A stretch of 61,577 nucleotides of DNA, taken from contig JACJYD010000008.1 of assembly GCA_020636275.1 (NCBI GenBank), forward strand, positions 1-61,577. Direction: 5' to 3'. Both the position numbers and the translations under genes were made by a program. Position 1 is the first letter of the stretch. Every line of letters starts with the position of its first letter. The notes under the pieces are model-generated. The model had not been told where the DNA came from, made no database searches, and saw nothing but the letters and a program-made list of their open reading frames with translations. Positions 59,565 to 61,577 of this stretch are shown here, piece by piece. This stretch comes from Lewinellaceae bacterium (GTDB lineage: Bacteria; Bacteroidota; Bacteroidia; Chitinophagales; Saprospiraceae).

Positions 59565-60395
59565 ATGAAAAAAGAAGGCTTAATCATCACAGCACTTTTA
59601 TTCTCCATAATAAGCTTGCTACCGGCCCAGGAAGCGCTCCACAGATCCCTCAGCCTGAGCTGGGGAACGGGCAACCTGAAAAGACAGGACCTCACGTTCT
59701 CTCCCATGATCCATCAAAAATGGTCGCCGGTGAATTTCATTTTCGAATACACCCGGGCAAAAAAGCTGGAACAGAACGTTTCTGTCCAGTTTGGGCAATA
59801 CCGCCCCATCATTGGGGAACAGTATGACTTTTTCTCTTTTTACAACGGGGAAAGCAGTACCTATCCCCATGTTTTATCCATGATAGACATCAATTACTCC
59901 CTGGGCAAAAAAGTAGCTGAAAATAAAAGCTGGGACCTCACAGTCGGTGGACGCTCCAGGAACCGGTTGCTGGGTACAGACTACAACTTTGGTGAATTTA
60001 ACTCATTTGGCTACTACTTCTCATTCGGCCTTGACCTTTGGTTGCAAGTTCAGATGGAGGCCGGTGAAAAACATCATATTAAAGCCCATATGGCCCTCCC
60101 GGTCTTCTCTTACAATTGCCGCTCCTACTACCTCTGGCATACGGATGAACATCTCTGGGAAAATTATTCCCACAATGGTTTAAAGGCTTTCGCTAATTAC
60201 CTTTCAGGCGGAGAAATTCAGTCCTGGGGTCAGTCCCAGGGGGCAGACCTCGATGTACAGTACTTCTACGAGCTTTCTGAAAAATGGCAGATCGGCGGGA
60301 GGTACCTCTTTTCCATGAGTTTCAACCAGGATCCCACCCGCTTTGCCCAGGTAGAAAATGTCCTGTACCTCACCGCAAAAATGAACCTCAACTAA
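59565..60395 (+). CDS. Predicted outer-membrane beta-barrel protein
   Basis: 276 residues from ATG 59565 ('MKKEGLIITALLFSIISLLP' signal); the frame is open from 59451, across the hairpin. The mature chain alternates amphipathic strands ('SLSLSWGTGNLKRQDLTFSP', 'NFIFEYTRAKKLEQNVSVQF', 'YYFSFGLDLWLQVQMEAG') and ends 'VENVLYLTAKMNLN'. No family is recognised. It is followed 47 bases later by a lipoprotein protease gene, likely one transcript. Confidence 0.65.
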   Translation: MKKEGLIITALLFSIISLLPAQEALHRSLSLSWGTGNLKRQDLTFSPMIHQKWSPVNFIFEYTRAKKLEQNVSVQFGQYRPIIGEQYDFFSFYNGESSTYPHVLSMIDINYSLGKKVAENKSWDLTVGGRSRNRLLGTDYNFGEFNSFGYYFSFGLDLWLQVQMEAGEKHHIKAHMALPVFSYNCRSYYLWHTDEHLWENYSHNGLKAFANYLSGGEIQSWGQSQGADLDVQYFYELSEKWQIGGRYLFSMSFNQDPTRFAQVENVLYLTAKMNLN

Positions 60396-60442
60396 CCAAA
60401 TCCACATCCTTTCTCATTTCAAAACAAAAAAAATCAATAGCA

Positions 60443-61453
60443 ATGAACAGCGCAAAATATATGATCGTCCTGCTCAGCTTCCTTTCTCTTATGAGTTGTG
60501 AAAAAACCTTCTTCCGACCCGAACCGGAAAACAACCCCGAAGGGATATTTGAAGAGCTCTGGAATACCTTCGATAGGGATTATGCCGTATTCGATGAACG
60601 GGGAATAAACTGGCAGGAACAATATGACCTGTATCGCCCCCGTGTAGATGCAAACACGACCGATGAAGAACTGGCTGAGGTTTTCAAACAGATGCTGCGC
60701 TCCCTGAATGACGGGCACGTCTCTCTCACGATACCCAATGAACGGGTGTACTATTCCAACATCATCATTGACCAGGAGATCGATATCGACCTGTTCGACC
60801 TCGATCTGGTAAAAAGCAAATACATGCAAAATGCATCCCTGGAGAAAGGGAACGGTGGCATTACGTATGGCTGGATCGGCTCTGTCGGTTACCTGCACCT
60901 CCCCTATATCGGCGCCAATATGTTCGACATTGGCGAAGTCCTGGATTATTTCAGGGATGGCAATGGACTGATCGTCGACCTGAGGCACAACGGAGGTGGT
61001 GATTTCACCTATGCACTATCGGAGTTCGGAAGGTTTACCGACGAAAAACGGCTCGCATTCCGCTCAAAAACAAAAAACGGACCCGGGAAAAATGATTTCC
61101 CTGAATGGTTCGATTGGTATGTCAATCCTGCCGGCGCCTATTTTGATAAGCCCATCGTGGTTCTGACCGACCGGTACACCATCAGCGCAGGAGAACGGAT
61201 ATTGTTGGCATTCAAAACCCTTCCCAATATCATCCAGATGGGCGATACTTCCAGTGGCGCTCTTTCCACCAAGGTTGCCAAAGAATTGCCCAACGGCTGG
61301 TATTATACGGTCGTTACCCAGAAGATCGCATCCAGCGACGGCCAATACTTCGAAGGCCTCGGAATCCCACCTGATATTTTCGTTTATAACACCGCTGAAG
61401 AAATGGCTGCCGGTGTGGACCATCAATTGGAAACAGCGCTGGGGCAGTTTTAA
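60443..61453 (+). CDS. Lipoprotein S41 family protease
   Basis: 336 residues from ATG 60443 ('MNSAKYMIVLLSFLSLMSCE'); lipobox LMSC puts Cys at about residue 19. The frame is open further upstream, but that is shadow of the previous gene. The core is S41: 'GSVGYLHLPYIG', 'GLIVDLRHNGGGDFTYALS', nucleophile Ser in 'LTDRYTISAGERILLAF', then 'GDTSSGALST'. There is no PDZ domain and no obvious SYGKG lysine, so it is closer to the Tricorn-core/IRBP-like branch than to CtpA. It probably works at the membrane surface in the periplasm. Its substrate is unknown. A terminator follows. Confidence 0.88.
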   Translation: MNSAKYMIVLLSFLSLMSCEKTFFRPEPENNPEGIFEELWNTFDRDYAVFDERGINWQEQYDLYRPRVDANTTDEELAEVFKQMLRSLNDGHVSLTIPNERVYYSNIIIDQEIDIDLFDLDLVKSKYMQNASLEKGNGGITYGWIGSVGYLHLPYIGANMFDIGEVLDYFRDGNGLIVDLRHNGGGDFTYALSEFGRFTDEKRLAFRSKTKNGPGKNDFPEWFDWYVNPAGAYFDKPIVVLTDRYTISAGERILLAFKTLPNIIQMGDTSSGALSTKVAKELPNGWYYTVVTQKIASSDGQYFEGLGIPPDIFVYNTAEEMAAGVDHQLETALGQF

Positions 61454-61513
61454 TTCGCTCTTAGGGAAAATTGTTGATCGGGAAGTTATGGGCGCCGGCC
61501 CCAAAAATCCCAG

Positions 61514-61549
61514 GTGATTTGACGGTATAGGGCCGTCAAATCACTTTTT
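61514..61549 (+). terminator. Intrinsic terminator after the S41 lipoprotein gene
   Basis: GTGATTTGACGG (61514-61525) pairs exactly with CCGTCAAATCAC (61533-61544), followed by TTTTT. The window ends 28 bases later. Confidence 0.9.
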
Positions 61550-61577
61550 CCAAAGTATAACGCAGTACGAAGGAGGG

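Overview
The window comes from a Bacteroidota genome, most likely a GC-rich member of the Saprospiraceae/Lewinella type (the lineage is an inference). The support is: proteins with type IX secretion (T9SS) C-terminal sorting domains of both kinds (gliding/CHU_C type B and 'FPNP' type A); an adhesin with SprB repeats; a PorE-like periplasmic protein; many -7 boxes of the Bacteroidota form TAnnTTTG; starts without Shine-Dalgarno sequences; and an archaeal-type ProS. About 49 protein genes, one tRNA and one clear pseudogene can be supported.

Layout. 1-9,000: the 3' end of rho, an OmpA lipoprotein, purN with a PorE-like gene, a small membrane protein with tatC, a Na/Ca exchanger, and two LamG proteins flanking ybaB. 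9,068-13,723: a 1,551-residue SprB-repeat adhesin. 13,886-22,747: hutI, fabH, efp-accB-accC (accC is broken by two compensating frameshifts in this sequence), an MsbA-type ABC exporter, a T9SS cargo protein and an outer-membrane barrel. 22,780-33,932: a TetR regulator, an ECF sigma factor, an M16 protease, a PLP enzyme, 3-hydroxyanthranilate dioxygenase with lpxH and a propeller protein, an SDR, an alpha/beta hydrolase and a CtpA protease. 34,041-44,847: NhaC, TauE, ProS, a very low-complexity secreted protein, a FadL-like barrel, an unknown secreted protein, dapA, a DUF6913-like gene and accA. 45,110: tRNA-Asp, which opens an accessory segment of about 8 kb. It holds a Fic protein with an operator-like repeat cluster, then alternating minus-strand receptor-L-domain/T9SS genes and plus-strand AAA/DUF4143 ATPases, the third L-domain copy a pseudogene, then an AT-rich cupin gene. 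53,536-59,153: a four-gene signalling operon (hybrid kinase, single-domain receiver, Crp-domain kinase, receiver fused to a thioredoxin-reductase-like flavoprotein). 59,565-61,453: an outer-membrane protein and a lipoprotein S41 protease.

Themes. Fatty-acid and envelope synthesis (fabH, accA/B/C, lpxH, msbA-like, FadL-like) and surface display (T9SS cargo plus a possible T9SS anchor) dominate the core. Between genes lie several families of long hairpins: a mosaic palindrome family with a swappable GC-rich stem, AT-rich word palindromes built on AGTTTTTAAG-like words, and AGTTGAAR octamer arrays, one of which supplies the last codons of dapA.

The best leads for something undescribed are: the alternating L-domain/ATPase array, whose three junctions keep the same fossil coding sequence; the Fic promoter with four TTTACATGA sites and an apparently leaderless start; the receiver-flavoprotein/kinase operon; the SPOR-for-OmpA swap in the PorE-like protein; and the hairpin families.
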